Made by a program: the position numbers and the translations under genes. A stretch of DNA of 64,000 bases, from positions 36,456,001-36,520,000 of the forward strand of contig CM034546.1 in the NCBI GenBank assembly GCA_020055645.1. Reading direction: 5' to 3'. Positions 46,196-57,787 of this stretch are shown here, in pieces. The notes beneath the pieces are model-generated. The model did no database searches and was not told the DNA's origin. It saw only the letters and a list, made by a program, of their open reading frames with translations. This DNA comes from Tomocerus qinae. Lineage: Eukaryota; Arthropoda; Collembola; Entomobryomorpha; Tomoceridae. The first letter of the stretch is position 1; each line of letters begins with the position of its first letter.

Positions 46196-47320
46196 CTTGA
46201 CCACCTGCAGTTGCAGCATTCCCTTTCCCAGACACACTTTCCGCTGCACCCTTTCCAGCATTGTTGTCCAAAAATATACCATTGTAAATGCTTCTTTCAC
46301 TGGCCAAATTTTCGTGAGCTTTGATTAATTCCTGGTAATGGGCTTTCCTCTCGAGTTGATCTTCTTTATTTTCCGTTCTTATTTTCTCTATTTTATCTTC
46401 ATAGTGTTGCCTGACTTGATTTATTTTATCTTCATAGTGTTGCCTGACTTGGTCTATTTTATCTTCATAGCGTTGCCTGACTTGATTTATTTTATCTTCA
46501 GAGCTTTTTCTAAGCTCCGAAAGCTCCATCTTGGTCTCCTTCAATTCATTTTTCAGTGTTTTTATGAAATCCTCTGACTGCTTCGTAATGATTTTAATTA
46601 TCTCCTCCTGTTTCATATCTGTATCAGAACAAAAATATTTATTTACTTAATAAAATGGCCATATTTCTCACCAAAAGCGTTGTAAAGTTAATGTCATTTG
46701 ACTAGAAATTTATTTTAACTTTACATAAATTACCAGGACGTTTCAAAATTGATAGCAACTACTTTTCAAACTTAAATTTTATTTTTATTTCACTTCAATA
46801 CACAAAGCCGGAATTTCGTGGAAAACTGAATAGAAATCAGTAAAGTTTTGTACAAAAGGATTATATCTGTCATTTAAAACTTATTTATCTTGCCACTTAC
46901 TTTGAAATTTAAATATTCGTTTTAAAATAACCTGATAATAATCGCTTATGTAGTCCACAATAGAATTCTGCTATTCCTTTAAAATTTATTTATATTATAT
47001 TGTCTTAAAGGGAATTTTCGATTTTTAGAAAATAATGTAACAATTACTAACTTAGAGAATGAGGATAGAACAATGTATATACATATTTTAACAGCAATGG
47101 ATCCCGACAGATAGTTAACAACTAAAAATAATATTACCGTTGCATTGACATTCAGATTGATGAGTAGATTCCATGGAATCGTCCTAAAACCAAAAATATA
47201 TATCGTTATGCCTAATAACGTAATGTCCATCAAAATACTATCCAATACACGTTATTCGATATTTATGTTGTAGATTATAGGACATTAACTTACTTCAGAT
47301 CCATTTGAATTTGTATCCAT
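46196..47320 (-). pseudogene. Coiled-coil gene, left copy lacking the last exon
   Basis: Exons 47,320-47,294; 47,183-47,138; 46,618-46,196, the same as the right copy. Exon 3 translates identically (KQEEIIKIITK to GGQG). The last exon (ESHLDNDIL) found in the right copy is not present: the arm changes to other sequence at about 45,950. If the donor at 46,195 is unused the frame stops after GKI, which would still give a 165-residue protein, so this copy may be expressed. See the right copy for the domain description. Confidence 0.6.
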
Positions 47321-47375
47321 GTGGATATAATAACTTATTATAGCAGAGAGGTGAATGATTCTAAATAAATTAAAT

Positions 47376-49689
47376 TAATGCTGGAAGTGTGGGTGGGGTT
47401 GTAGTGTGTATAGATACAGAGGAAGAAAAGAGTGTATAATAAATAATAATTGGAAGAGAAAGATTGGTTAACTCGAGCACTTTTAATAACTCCCGGAGTA
47501 TATATTAATAACAATATTAATAACAATATTTTGTTTTATTTTGTGCGTATATCGTTCGTTTTTTGATATCGTCATAATTTATAACGTACCGTCATCAACT
47601 AACCACTTCATGAATATTTAAATAGTTAAAACCTTATTAAGCAATCCACACTATAGGTTAGTATAATAAACCACAAACGAGTACTCCACATGCATGTAGT
47701 ACTCGCTCACTCGAATACGATCGTCAGGACTCTGTTTCTAGACAATTTTCGTAGAAGAAAAGCTTATCGGATTTAAGAATGAGTGACTCCGCCGTGACAT
47801 TTTATATATTATTGGTAATAGCGAGAATGTAGGTAGTTACAGCTATATTTGAAATCAAAAACTTTACATGAATAAGGATACATATGGGAGTGTGAGAGTC
47901 TGAAGAATTTTGTGTATGAATATGAATAGGTTGTGCTGCCTGCAGGTATTTACAATCTACAACAAGATAATACCATTATAAAATACTGATACGACATTGT
48001 ATTTTTGATATCAGGGATGCATGTCTTTGAGTTTGAAATGAAATGACAGGAAACAAAAAGTACCTGTTTTGTCTTTTTTACAAAAAGGTAGGAGTAAGGG
48101 TTTTGAAAAGCAGTCCTTTTTTGCCTCTTTTGATGTAACAGAGCGTCCCATTTACTTCCACTCTAAATGTAAATATGGTTTAAAAGATAAAAAGGGTTGC
48201 TTTCTTAGAAAAGTAGTACTTTTTACCTTTTTTCACCGGAAATGATGGATGTTTCCAGTGTAGTGGGAAAATTGTGTTAGTCTGATAAGACGAAAATAGT
48301 TAATGATTATTTAAAACGAACCAACAAACATTAAAAATGATGAAAGTGGATATGCTCCAAAATCAAAAAAACAAATAGAAAATGTTTGTCTAAATCATCT
48401 TTTATTAAAATTCCTAAACTGTGGTAGCATTGGCATATAGAAAAGGATACAATCGAAATTGATAGTAGAAACAATACATTTGAGTAAAGGTTATTTTAAT
48501 GTCATATTGATTTTTATTTCTTAACTACTAAAGAACGTAAAATTCGTGAAGCTTAAGTGTTTTCCCAAGTGTGAGTTTCGAGTGAGTGAAAAAATTATTT
48601 ATAGAACTACGGTATCTACAAACATGATTGTTTTGCGACAGAATAAACATTTTTGAAGGGTCGCACAGTGTACACTTCCTTTGTTCAATTTGTGACAAAA
48701 GTCCCATAAATGTTTCTGTGATTAGATGAGTTGTTTTCTTTTTAAAAGACAAAGAAATGTCTAAAACCCCGGGTTTTAAAATGGTATGCGATTTCAGATA
48801 CCCCAAGTTGCATAAAACTACCAGTGAATGTAGCCTTAAAAACGGTTTATATGGGATTTTCCATAAGGAATTAAAAAGAGCTTTTTATCTTTGTTCTCCA
48901 ACGTTCGGGGGACTGATTTTTATTTCGTAAGTACATGTGGACCTTAAGATTCTTTCGCTGAAAACAGTTTTGACCGAAATTTATCGGTGGCTGAGATTCG
49001 TGACCTTAAAAGTGGTTTTCTCCGAATTTTGACCTCGTCAAACTCAGCGGAGGGACACTTTAATCATCATTTTATTTTTTGAAAAATTTTTTAAGGCTAA
49101 ATGCCGTAAGTCATTGGAATATTGTATTTGTCGGCATTAGGGAACCATGTTTAAAAATTAGATGAATTTTTTTAGCGGTAAACTTCGTTCAGTCTCACAT
49201 TACCCTTTTGTCACAAACTGATTATGAAAGTGGACACTGTGGGTCGGTATGAATATTTTCGACGAATTTAAATTTTTTGAAGGGTGTTGATTTAGCAGTA
49301 AAGTATTTGGAAACCCTTTCTGTTGTTTTGAAATAAGTATTTAAGCCATGGTTTTTTATTTATGTATTTGGTATTTATTTAGTTTTTTATTGTCATCAAT
49401 TCCCATAAAAGTTTCAATTACAGAGAATTCTCATTAATCCCATTTCCCACAAGTTGAATACGCTAAACACCGAAACCCTGCGTCTATACCAAGTATCTAA
49501 ATATAATTCCATTATGTTTGCACCTGAAATAGAAATGTAAAAATAGAATTTTATTTCCTTTATATAAGTCAACCATATACTCGTTCTTTGGCCACTTTTG
49601 GTCTGCTTCAGACATTGTGCAGTAACTTATAATTCTTCAAGAGAGTGAGTGTATTATAAAATCTTATTTTGTATTTGGTAGATATACTT
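47376..49689. other. Centre of second inverted repeat; no gene recognised
   Basis: 2.3 kb between two divergent coiled-coil genes, so it may hold both promoters. A minus-strand 92-codon frame at 48,528-48,806 has a few Cys/His residues (CTLCDPSK, HVCRYRSS) but no proper zinc-finger spacing. No repeats match elsewhere in the window. Confidence 0.4.
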
Positions 49690-52384
49690 AAATTATTTAG
49701 AATCATTCACCTCTCTGCTATAATAAGTTATTATATACACATGGATACAAATTCAAATGGATCTGAAGTAAGTTAATGTCCTATAATCTACAACATAAAT
49801 ATCGAATAACGTGTATTGGATAGTATTTTGATGGACATTACGTTATTAGGCATAACGAATATGTTTTTGGTTTTAGGACGATTCCATGGAATCTACTCAT
49901 CAACCTGAATGTCAATGCAACGGTAATATTATTTTTAGTTGTTAACTATCTGTCGGGATCCATTGCTGTTAAGATCTATTGTTCTATCATCATTCTCTAT
50001 ATTCTCTAAGTTAGTAATTGTTACATTATTTTTTTAATCGAAAATTCCCTTTAAGACAATAAATAAGTTTTAAAGGAATAACAGAATTCTATTGTGGACT
50101 ACATAAGCGATTATTATCAGGTTATTTTAAAACGAATATTTAAATTTCAAAGTAAGTGGCAAGATAAATAAGTTTTAAATGACAGATATAATCCTTTTGT
50201 ACAAAACTTTACTGATTTCTATTCAGTTTTCCACGAAATTCCGGCTTTGTGTATTGAAGTGAAATAAAAATAAAATTTAAGTTTGAAAAGTAGTTGCTAT
50301 CAATTTTGAAACGTCCTGGTAATTTATGTAAAGTTAAAATAAATTTCTAGTCGAATGACATTAACTTTACAACGCTTTTGGTGAGAAATATGGCCATTTT
50401 ATTAAGTAAATAAATATTTTTGTTCTGATACAGATATGAAACAGGAGGAGATAATTAAAATCATTACGAAGCAGTCAGAGGATTTCATAAAAACACTGAA
50501 AAATGAATTGAAGGAGACCAAGATGGAGCTTTCGGAGCTTAGAAAAAGCTCTGAAGATAAAATAAATCAAGTCAGGCAACGCTATGAAGATAAAATAGAC
50601 CAAGTCAGGCAACACTATGAAGATAAAATAAATCAAGTCAGGCAACACTATGAAGATAAAATAGAGAAAATAAGAACGGAAAATAAAGAAGATCAACTCG
50701 AGAGGAAAGCCCATTACCAGGAATTAATCAAAGCTCACGAAAATTTGGCCAGTGAAAGAAGCATTTACAATGGTATATTTTTGGACAACAATGCTGGAAA
50801 GGGTGCAGCGGAAAGTGTGTCTGGGAAAGGGAATGCTGCAACTGCAGGTGGTCAAGGTAAAATATAAGGTTAGTAACTGTTACATGTATCTAAACAATAT
50901 GATTTAAAAGATTTATTCCTCAAACTGAAATTCATTTTGTTTATTTTTCATTTATAAACCGCTTTGATCAATTTAAATTTTGCAAAACTTTCTGATCCTA
51001 CCTTTCAGTTTTAGTAGTTCCATTTCCATCACTTTGGAAATGAAATCATTCGAATTTCAAACGTTACCTATTATTTACTCTTGCGCGAGTCCATTAAATT
51101 ATATTGAGGCTAATTTGTTTTTGTATGTTTTTTTGAAGTTAATTTTGGTTCATGAACCCTTTGAATCTGTCAAATTAAAAATAAGCGGAGATTTTATTGA
51201 ATGATTTTCGATATAATCCTGCAATATTTTCTCATTCTTTAAAACTTTTCCCATTAATTTCTCCCATGTTAATGCCTATGGGACATACTTTTCTCCAGTT
51301 TGTATTTTTTTCCGTTTAATGACCGTTTAATACTTTTTTTATTTCTTTTTAGAGTCGCATTTGGATAACGACATTTTGCAATTGATGCGAGTCCTTTGAT
51401 GCCCGTTTTTGACAAACAACGATAGTAATGTCTTCGAAAATAATCAAGGACGATCCATCAAAGCAAAAAATATGAGAATGTTAAAGTATATAAATATTTT
51501 TAAGTACTTATATTAAAGTACTAATATGGATTAAATTTAATATGTTGATACTATAATTATATTATTTAAGTATGACTCTTTGTCACTTGACTATATTATT
51601 ACTGTTAAATTTGTAGATTGAATACTCTGTTTTATATAATGTTTATTGATATTGTTATACATTAAGTGTAACTTTGATTACTGAGGAAATTCAAATTGGA
51701 GAAATATGTTTTAAGGAGCAATAAATTTATGATGACTATATATTGCAGTTCTATATATTTTATATTTTTAACCATGATATTGTAAATATTTTAATATTAT
51801 GAATGAATGAATCAGATGAACTTCATATTGTTATCTTCAGAACTTGCATTATATAAATGTACCTGTAACGTTAATAAATTCTACTACTATACTACAAACA
51901 ATCTGGTTAATTCAGATATTTTTGCATTGATTTGGTTTTTACCTGTTTGTTTAATTCATAGAAAAATAATATTGTCACTCCTTATGGTAGGTCACTTATA
52001 CTATTCGGTAGATCGTGGGATACAGTCATCAGGTCATGGGACTCACACAATTGGTACGGTAGTATAAAACGGCGGAATCTAGGCTTGGCTACAAAAGCAA
52101 AATATATTAAGCCGTGTAGAGTCTTTGACTAAAATGGAAAGGGGAATAACGCAGGATTTATCACCTGTGGACAACTCATGACTGGCCCTACTTACGACGA
52201 TAAAAAGGTACAAGACTGCCCCAAGGCCCCTCATGTCATTATCAACTCCTGGGGAGGCGGCCAAAACTCTACTTTCCACAAGGATGTCTTCAAATCTTGG
52301 CACGCTGCTCATATCATTCCCGTATTTTCTAACGGTAACAAACTTATTTCAATAAATGCTGGTTTGAATTTTCAAAAAATGTTC
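49690..52384 (+). repeat. Right arm of second large inverted repeat
   Basis: Mirror of 44,327-47,375, with the complete coiled-coil gene and an S8 relic. Coding exon 3 is identical at the protein level between arms, while introns show small differences. Confidence 0.85.
49741..51399 (+). CDS. Short coiled-coil protein with 11-residue repeats
   Basis: Exons 49,741-49,767; 49,877-49,922; 50,434-50,856; 51,353-51,399, all GT-AG and in phase, giving 180 residues. An acidic/Ser N-terminus (MDTNSNGSEDDSMESTHQ, CQCND) is followed by a long helix (EEIIKIITKQ onward) in which EDKINQVRQRY-type units repeat about four times with an 11-residue period. In DNA this is a 33-bp tandem repeat. A Gly/Ala tail (NAGKGAAESVSGKGNAATAG) and the final ESHLDNDILQ exon end it. 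Hendecad repeats form right-handed coiled coils, often oligomers or stalks. No enzyme or membrane segment. I do not recognise the family. The left arm holds a near-identical copy lacking the final exon. Confidence 0.65.
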
Positions 52385-52400
52385 GAAATGTTTTTTTGTT
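51990..52400 (+). pseudogene. S8 (subtilisin-like) peptidase relic, right
   Basis: YYSVDRGIQSSGHGTHTIGT contains the catalytic His motif of S8 proteases. A frameshift follows near 52,065, then the second frame gives LGLATKAKYIKPCRVFD, a TAA, and NGKGNNAGFITCGQLMTGP to APHVIINSWGGGQNS and IIPVFSNG with a donor. The catalytic Asp exon and Ser exon are not visible nearby. The outer boundary of the inverted repeat cuts the region just after FSNG. Confidence 0.7.
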
Positions 52401-53271
52401 AAGATCAGAAAAGAGGGAAAATAGGGTAGGGTGGCTGACAGTTATTTTTGATATATATTATAGAAAATTAGACGATTCGCCTTTGCTCATCATACAATTT
52501 GGTCCATATAATCACTAGCTTTTATTTATAACAGGGCCTGGGCCCTGTGACTGGCTCGTATAGGATAATTCCTTACTGCTTTAAACCCTAAATGTATTAA
52601 TAACTTCGGTTTTTAAATATTTATGAGAGTAGGTATGTGTATGAACTCCAACATGAAATCATTATAAGTTTCCCTCTATAATTTTTAACAATTCAATTTA
52701 TCTTTCGAAGCCTTCTAGAAGCCTTTGTACATGTACTTCATTCATGTATGTAAGTATGTAAGTTATATACTTTAGTAGGAAGGGTCGAGGTGGAGGGTGG
52801 ACATTGTGTTTACCTAGAATTTTGAACCTTTCTATTTATATTCCCGCCCTAAGATAGTACATTGCAAGTATGCAGTCGTAGCTATTTATAATTATCTAGG
52901 TATTAATGTGGAGAGCGTGGACGGAGAACTCTCATATTATTCTACCGATGTCTATTACATTCCCATCCCATCTAAATATATGAAGTACCTATAAGTGCAA
53001 AAAGCCAATCCAGTCGATTAAAAATAACTCAATTCATTCTAATCACAACCGTTTGTCAGGAAACAAAAGTTTTAGCAATTGTCGTAATTAAATATTCTCA
53101 ACCGGCATTACTCGATGTATGTAAGCTTGATAGATCCCAGTTTTATTATTCTAGAATTTTTTGAATTCGAATTATTACTCTGAAACTTGTTGCATTAATT
53201 AAGAAACTCTTTATAAATGTTGGGATTTTGTAAAGTTTTACGAACCTTAAAAATATTTTTTAGATTCAAAA
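52385..53271. repeat. BTB upstream block copy 4, preceded by a CACTAG repeat
   Basis: 52,513-52,559 repeats the cactag/gggcctgggccc motif of 11,134. From about 52,560 the sequence follows the BTB upstream block. No gene. Confidence 0.55.
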
Positions 53272-53343
53272 AGATGGGTAGCTCTAGTTCCACTAATTTG
53301 AGTGACTGGAGAGAAAATAAACATTCCATTAAAGAGAGATTGT
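53272..53343 (+). pseudogene. BTB pseudogene, copy 4 (first 23 codons)
   Basis: Begins MGSSSSTNLSDWRENKHSIK and stops abruptly after the arginine-leucine codons, where unrelated sequence starts (53,342). The corresponding tail exon reappears about 3 kb later near 56,490-56,560 (cagatct...gtcgaatatttcag), so the body of the gene was replaced by repeats. Confidence 0.75.
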
Positions 53344-54653
53344 GTTAGAAAACTTTTTTACATTTTTTGGTTTTAAAAAATCTTAAGAAATTTTTTTGAC
53401 CATTTTCATGAAGTTTTTTACAAATTAATGAAGATTTGTAATTTGTATGGCAAGGTTGTTGGTGTTAATTTGCTTGAAAATACATGCCAATAGGTCTCCA
53501 ATAGGTTTTATGTTTCAATACAGAATGTGTGCATTTGTTGAGTATTTTTTGACTTGATAGTAATTTCGTTGATGAACTCGAAGGGAATCTTGTACAAGAA
53601 TAAAATAAACCATATACCATAAACATAAACCATAAATTAACACTAAACTTCTAACGCTGCCATACAATTTCATAATTTCAGTAGCAAACAGCCATACCAA
53701 GTAATACAATTATTAAAAAGTCCCACCATTGGGGGTACACCAAAATATATTGTTGCGCGAAAATATTTTGGATTTTTAACTATTTTTGACAAAAAATCGT
53801 CTTTTTCTGGAAATTTAGTGGGAGGCTAGGGCTCCTCCAGTCCCCCCTCTGGATACGTGCTAAACATTGGTTTCTGATTCCCTAATACCCTGGGTACATT
53901 TATTATACTATCTCAAGTTTCAGTTTTAAATACATTTAGGAATGTAGGTAGCATTTTAACTCAACATATCAAAAATTTTGAGTCGATTATTTGTAGCTGC
54001 TTTTCCGATTTTAAGTTTATTTTTAAAAAAATTTTTTGGGATGTATTACTTTATCAAGTCTACGATTATAATATGGAGATTCATGGACCAAATCTGAGCT
54101 GAATGTGTATTTTTTAAAACTGATCCGGTTTACTGTACAGTATTTATAGATTCTGTCCGAAAGTTTATTTTTATTCGAAAACTAACAAAAATTGAATTAA
54201 TCTAAAAATTTATATAGAAAGAATATAAACCAACCGGCCAGCCAATTTATCCGACCAGCCGGCTGGTCACTGAGCACTGGGTTGCGAACCCATAAACAGT
54301 GTTCCATTTTAGCCTGCTATAAATGATTTTGACCAGCCAGCCGGTTAAAGTGGCTGAAATGGTTAGTGGCCAAATTGGCCAAAAATCATGGATTTTTAAA
54401 TTTCCCGAGGATGATTTTCTCAGTTCACATAGCCCTATTTGACTGTTTTTGGTCATTTCAGCCATTTTGACCATTTTAGCCAGTCATTTTAACCAACCAG
54501 CAGGGTGGTCATCAAACACTACCCAGGAATACCAAGAATGCAAAATGCAGCAAGCAAAGGTAATATTAGCTGTTGTTGTTGATATGCAATGCATATCAGA
54601 AGTTCAGATAAGAGTTAAGATTTTGCATTTGCACCATTGGTTAGACCCGCTCA
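53344..54653. other. Repeat-rich filler in BTB copy 4
   Basis: No gene. 53,720-53,870 shares short phrases with 2,880-2,960. 54,235-54,520 is rich in ggccagccggctggtc and aaatggcc units with opposite orientation at its two ends, probably another MITE. Confidence 0.45.
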
Positions 54654-54661
54654 ATCACCAT

Positions 54662-55312
54662 CAGTGTACAAAATTTACCACTTTTTAGCCTTTTTTACCA
54701 TCACAGTGGTAAAAATGCACTTAATGGTAAAAATGCATTTAATGGTAAAAATGGTAAATTTTAGTGATTGATTAGACAGCTGAGTACAGATACACTAGAC
54801 TTCCTAAAATATAAGTTTTAAAACTTTATTTTCTATGAAATATAAGTTTTAAAGCTTTATTTTCTATGAAATATAAGTTTAAAAACTTTATTTTCTATGA
54901 AATATTTCCAATTAGCCCCTTAAAAAATCAATTAAATTAATCATATTTATTTGATTGTATCCTAAAAGTTATAAAAAATGAAGAAAGATTGTATTTGGTA
55001 TCGCCCATTTAAATTTGATGCTAATTTAATAGCAATTAATTTCTCAATAGGCAAATAACGGCTATTAGTGAATCCAATTCTGATTGTTGAACACTTATCA
55101 ATTTGTGACAACAATGATCATCTGCTAAGCTATTTCATACTTTGGCACCGAATTTTATTCAAAATTCAAACACGAAATTTAAATGAAACTATTTTTTACC
55201 ATTTTTACCATTTATACCACTTACCACTACTTTTCAGGTAGTGGTATTTAACGTTAAATACCATTAAAAACCACTTACCACTGGTAAGTGGTAAATGGTA
55301 TTTTGTACACTG
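54662..55312. mobile_element. hAT MITE, 651 bp
   Basis: Ends CAGTGTACAAAAT...ATTTTGTACACTG; target duplication atcaccat at 54,654-54,661 and 55,313-55,320. The subterminal parts are made of taccactt/ggtaaaaatg units. A triplicated gaaatataagttt segment is at 54,808-54,905. No ORF. Confidence 0.88.
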
Positions 55313-55528
55313 ATCACCATAAAACCGCAAGTAGCAATGTAGCTCTAGCTGGTGATGTAGAGGTGCAATGCAATGCAATGTACATGGAAGTGCCTAGCTT
55401 AGCTAGCCTACCACCTACACACCAACGCTAGCACTTCTAAGGAAATCTCATTTCATCAAATTCATCATCTTATTTAGTGCAATTACGTGTCAACGTGGTG
55501 ACCTCATAGAGGTAAAGGTGATCTTTAT

Positions 55529-55781
55529 TTTCCAAAATGTAGCCGTTCTACAATAGCTACAGAGTGGAAAAAGAGGTCGATGAAAAGAGGACAAAATAAA
55601 CTAGTTGGTTCCGGTCCGTTTTATCTTATATCTATACTCTGATGCCCTTTATGGGGGGAAATTTTTATATCACAATCAAAAATTTGACCTTGTGAACCGG
55701 AACCAACTAAATTATTTTGTCACCTTTTCAACGAGATATTTTTCGACTCTGTAGCTGTTATAGAACGACTACATTTTGGAA
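55529..55781. repeat. Foldback repeat 1 (about 90-bp arms)
   Basis: The left arm starts ccaaaatgtagccgttcta and the right arm ends with its imperfect complement. Both arms contain agttggttccggt-type inner segments, and the loop is about 80 bp. It could form a long RNA hairpin. Confidence 0.7.
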
Positions 55782-55801
55782 TCTAAGTCGACAAGTTTTC
55801 T

Positions 55802-56434
55802 ATATCGTCCCTTAAGGATAGAATAAGCCTGTATCCACTTTCAGATTGGTACAGGAAAAAGCCTAAATCAATTTTTTGTTTGGTACAGGAATAAGCCAAA
55901 ATCCATTTTTTGTTTGGTACAGGAGCCTATCTCCAATTTTCGTTTGGTGCAGGAAATAGCCTATCCTCTTGCAGCATTACGTAAAGTTGTCGGGGCACAG
56001 TAAGAATAAACAAGTTGACGAAATGAAGTATTTATTATTTTTATGTTGATACTTGAAATTTGTCATGCTATAATGTACATAAACATTATAAAATTTAAGC
56101 TAATTACACAATAAGACAAAAACAAAACTTTTAACGACTCAAATTCGGATTTTGATATTGGATAAAACTAAACTGGCTGGAAGGAACTCAAGGAAGAATG
56201 AAAGTTCAATATTTCCGCCGCCCATATTAACCATGTATCAATACGCCCCTATAAGCTGCAAGAGGGTAGAGGCTATTTCCTGCACCAAACGAAAAGTGGA
56301 TTTAGGCTTATTCCTGTACCAAACAAAAAATGGATTTTGGCTTTTTCCTGTGCCAAACAAAAAATGGACATAGGCTTATTACTGTACCAATCTGAAAGTG
56401 GATAGAGGCTTTTTCCATCCTTAAGGGACGATAT
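55802..56434. mobile_element. Foldback element 2 with subrepeats in long inverted ends
   Basis: The arms 55,802-55,975 and 56,255-56,434 are inverted copies. Each contains three to four units of about 34 bp around tttgtttggtacaggaataa. Long inverted ends built of tandem subrepeats are the hallmark of Foldback/Galileo-type elements. The 280-bp centre has no transposase, and the target duplication was not identified. Confidence 0.7.
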
Positions 56435-57787
56435 ATACATGTTTTAGCTTGGGCTCCAACCTTAAATTATGCAGTGCATTAGATAATCACAGATCTTAAA
56501 TAAGTCGAGTAAGATAATCGAACATCAGCAACAGTGTCGAATATTTCAGTGCCCCCAAATATATACTCATTTTTCAATAGTTTGCGAGGCATACAACCCC
56601 AAAGTAAATCCTATAAATTCCATTTGACTTTCTTTTCCATGTCCTCCTAAAATGAAATTTTCTATGATTGTAATTTAATTGGATGTCGTATTGAATATCC
56701 TCCCGGCTAAAATTGTTAATTCAAAATATTCCATAGAGAAACTATCCATTTCAAATATATTGACATTTCCCTGATGTAGTCATCCCCGGATATCAAATCA
56801 AAACTTTATTGTCAAGGTACATAAGCCGTAGCTTTTCTCCAGTAACAGACATCTGTCATATAATGCTATATAGTGTGTGCTACAAGGTATGTACATAATA
56901 TAATAATACAGGTACATGATACACCTGTAATTTAATTGTATGGTAATTAAAACCTAATACCAAAATTATTACTGTATAAATAGCAATAACTTTTTATGAC
57001 TAGAGATTCTTCTTTCAGCATAAAAAAACAGAAATACAAAACATAGAGTATAGTAAATAGTAACTAGTAACATTCATTTCTTACAGTCGTACAAAACAGG
57101 AAGCTTTGTATTTATTACAGTATCCCTGCAAAGAATACTGGATACGTGTTACATTCTAACGATTAACATTGTTACATTTCTGTATCGTAAAATTATCCTT
57201 TGGAATTCCTATAGAATATATACAAGTTGCTACTAAATTCTTATACCCCATTAACCATTTCCTCGTGAATTGTATTTGCATTTATGAATAATGATAGTTA
57301 TTTTGGTTTCATTAAGCCACTTCTGTCTGCATGCAAGATGTAAATTTATGTATCAATGTATCATGGATGGACAAATCGTTTCAGTGATAATAAAACATGG
57401 AAGACAAATTTTTAAGGGTAATTTAAAGGTAAACTTTAAGAGTTTACTCAGATTTTACAGTACCTATATACAATAGGTATATAATACCAATTCTGTTGTT
57501 ACCCTCATTAGTTTGCAAAGAATATTATCGATATTCAGCCTTAACAATTCAAAACCAATAAGCCCTTCCTTACAATATATTATCGCACATAAGTTTATTA
57601 TACGCAAAGTGCACATCGAAAATATTACATTTGATATAATAAATACAATTCTAAAAACATTTTTAGTACCAAAATTAATATTTGTAATTACATAGTTATC
57701 CTCCGTAAAAATAAACTATAATTCAGGCTTCTACGTTTTAAAATTCTCAAAAAGATATTATAAACAGCTACATTAAGTATAAAATAT
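56435..57787. other. No gene seen (holds the BTB copy 4 tail relic)
   Basis: About 56,460-56,650 follows the 3' end of the BTB locus (compare 37,020-37,250). The remainder is AT-rich and anonymous, ending in the 3' flank of the receptor kinase gene. Confidence 0.45.

Larger units (their letters stand above)
44327..47375 (-). repeat. Left arm of second large inverted repeat
   Basis: Inverted copy of 49,690-52,384. It holds the S8 peptidase relic (outer end) and the coiled-coil gene (inner end). Between 45,003 and 45,950 the arm carries different sequence, including a hAT MITE, from the right arm. Confidence 0.85.

Noticed and set aside
48528-48806. Zinc-finger-like ORF in the centre of the second inverted repeat
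   Set aside because: Cys/His spacing does not match C2H2 or other fingers, and there is no splice or homology support.
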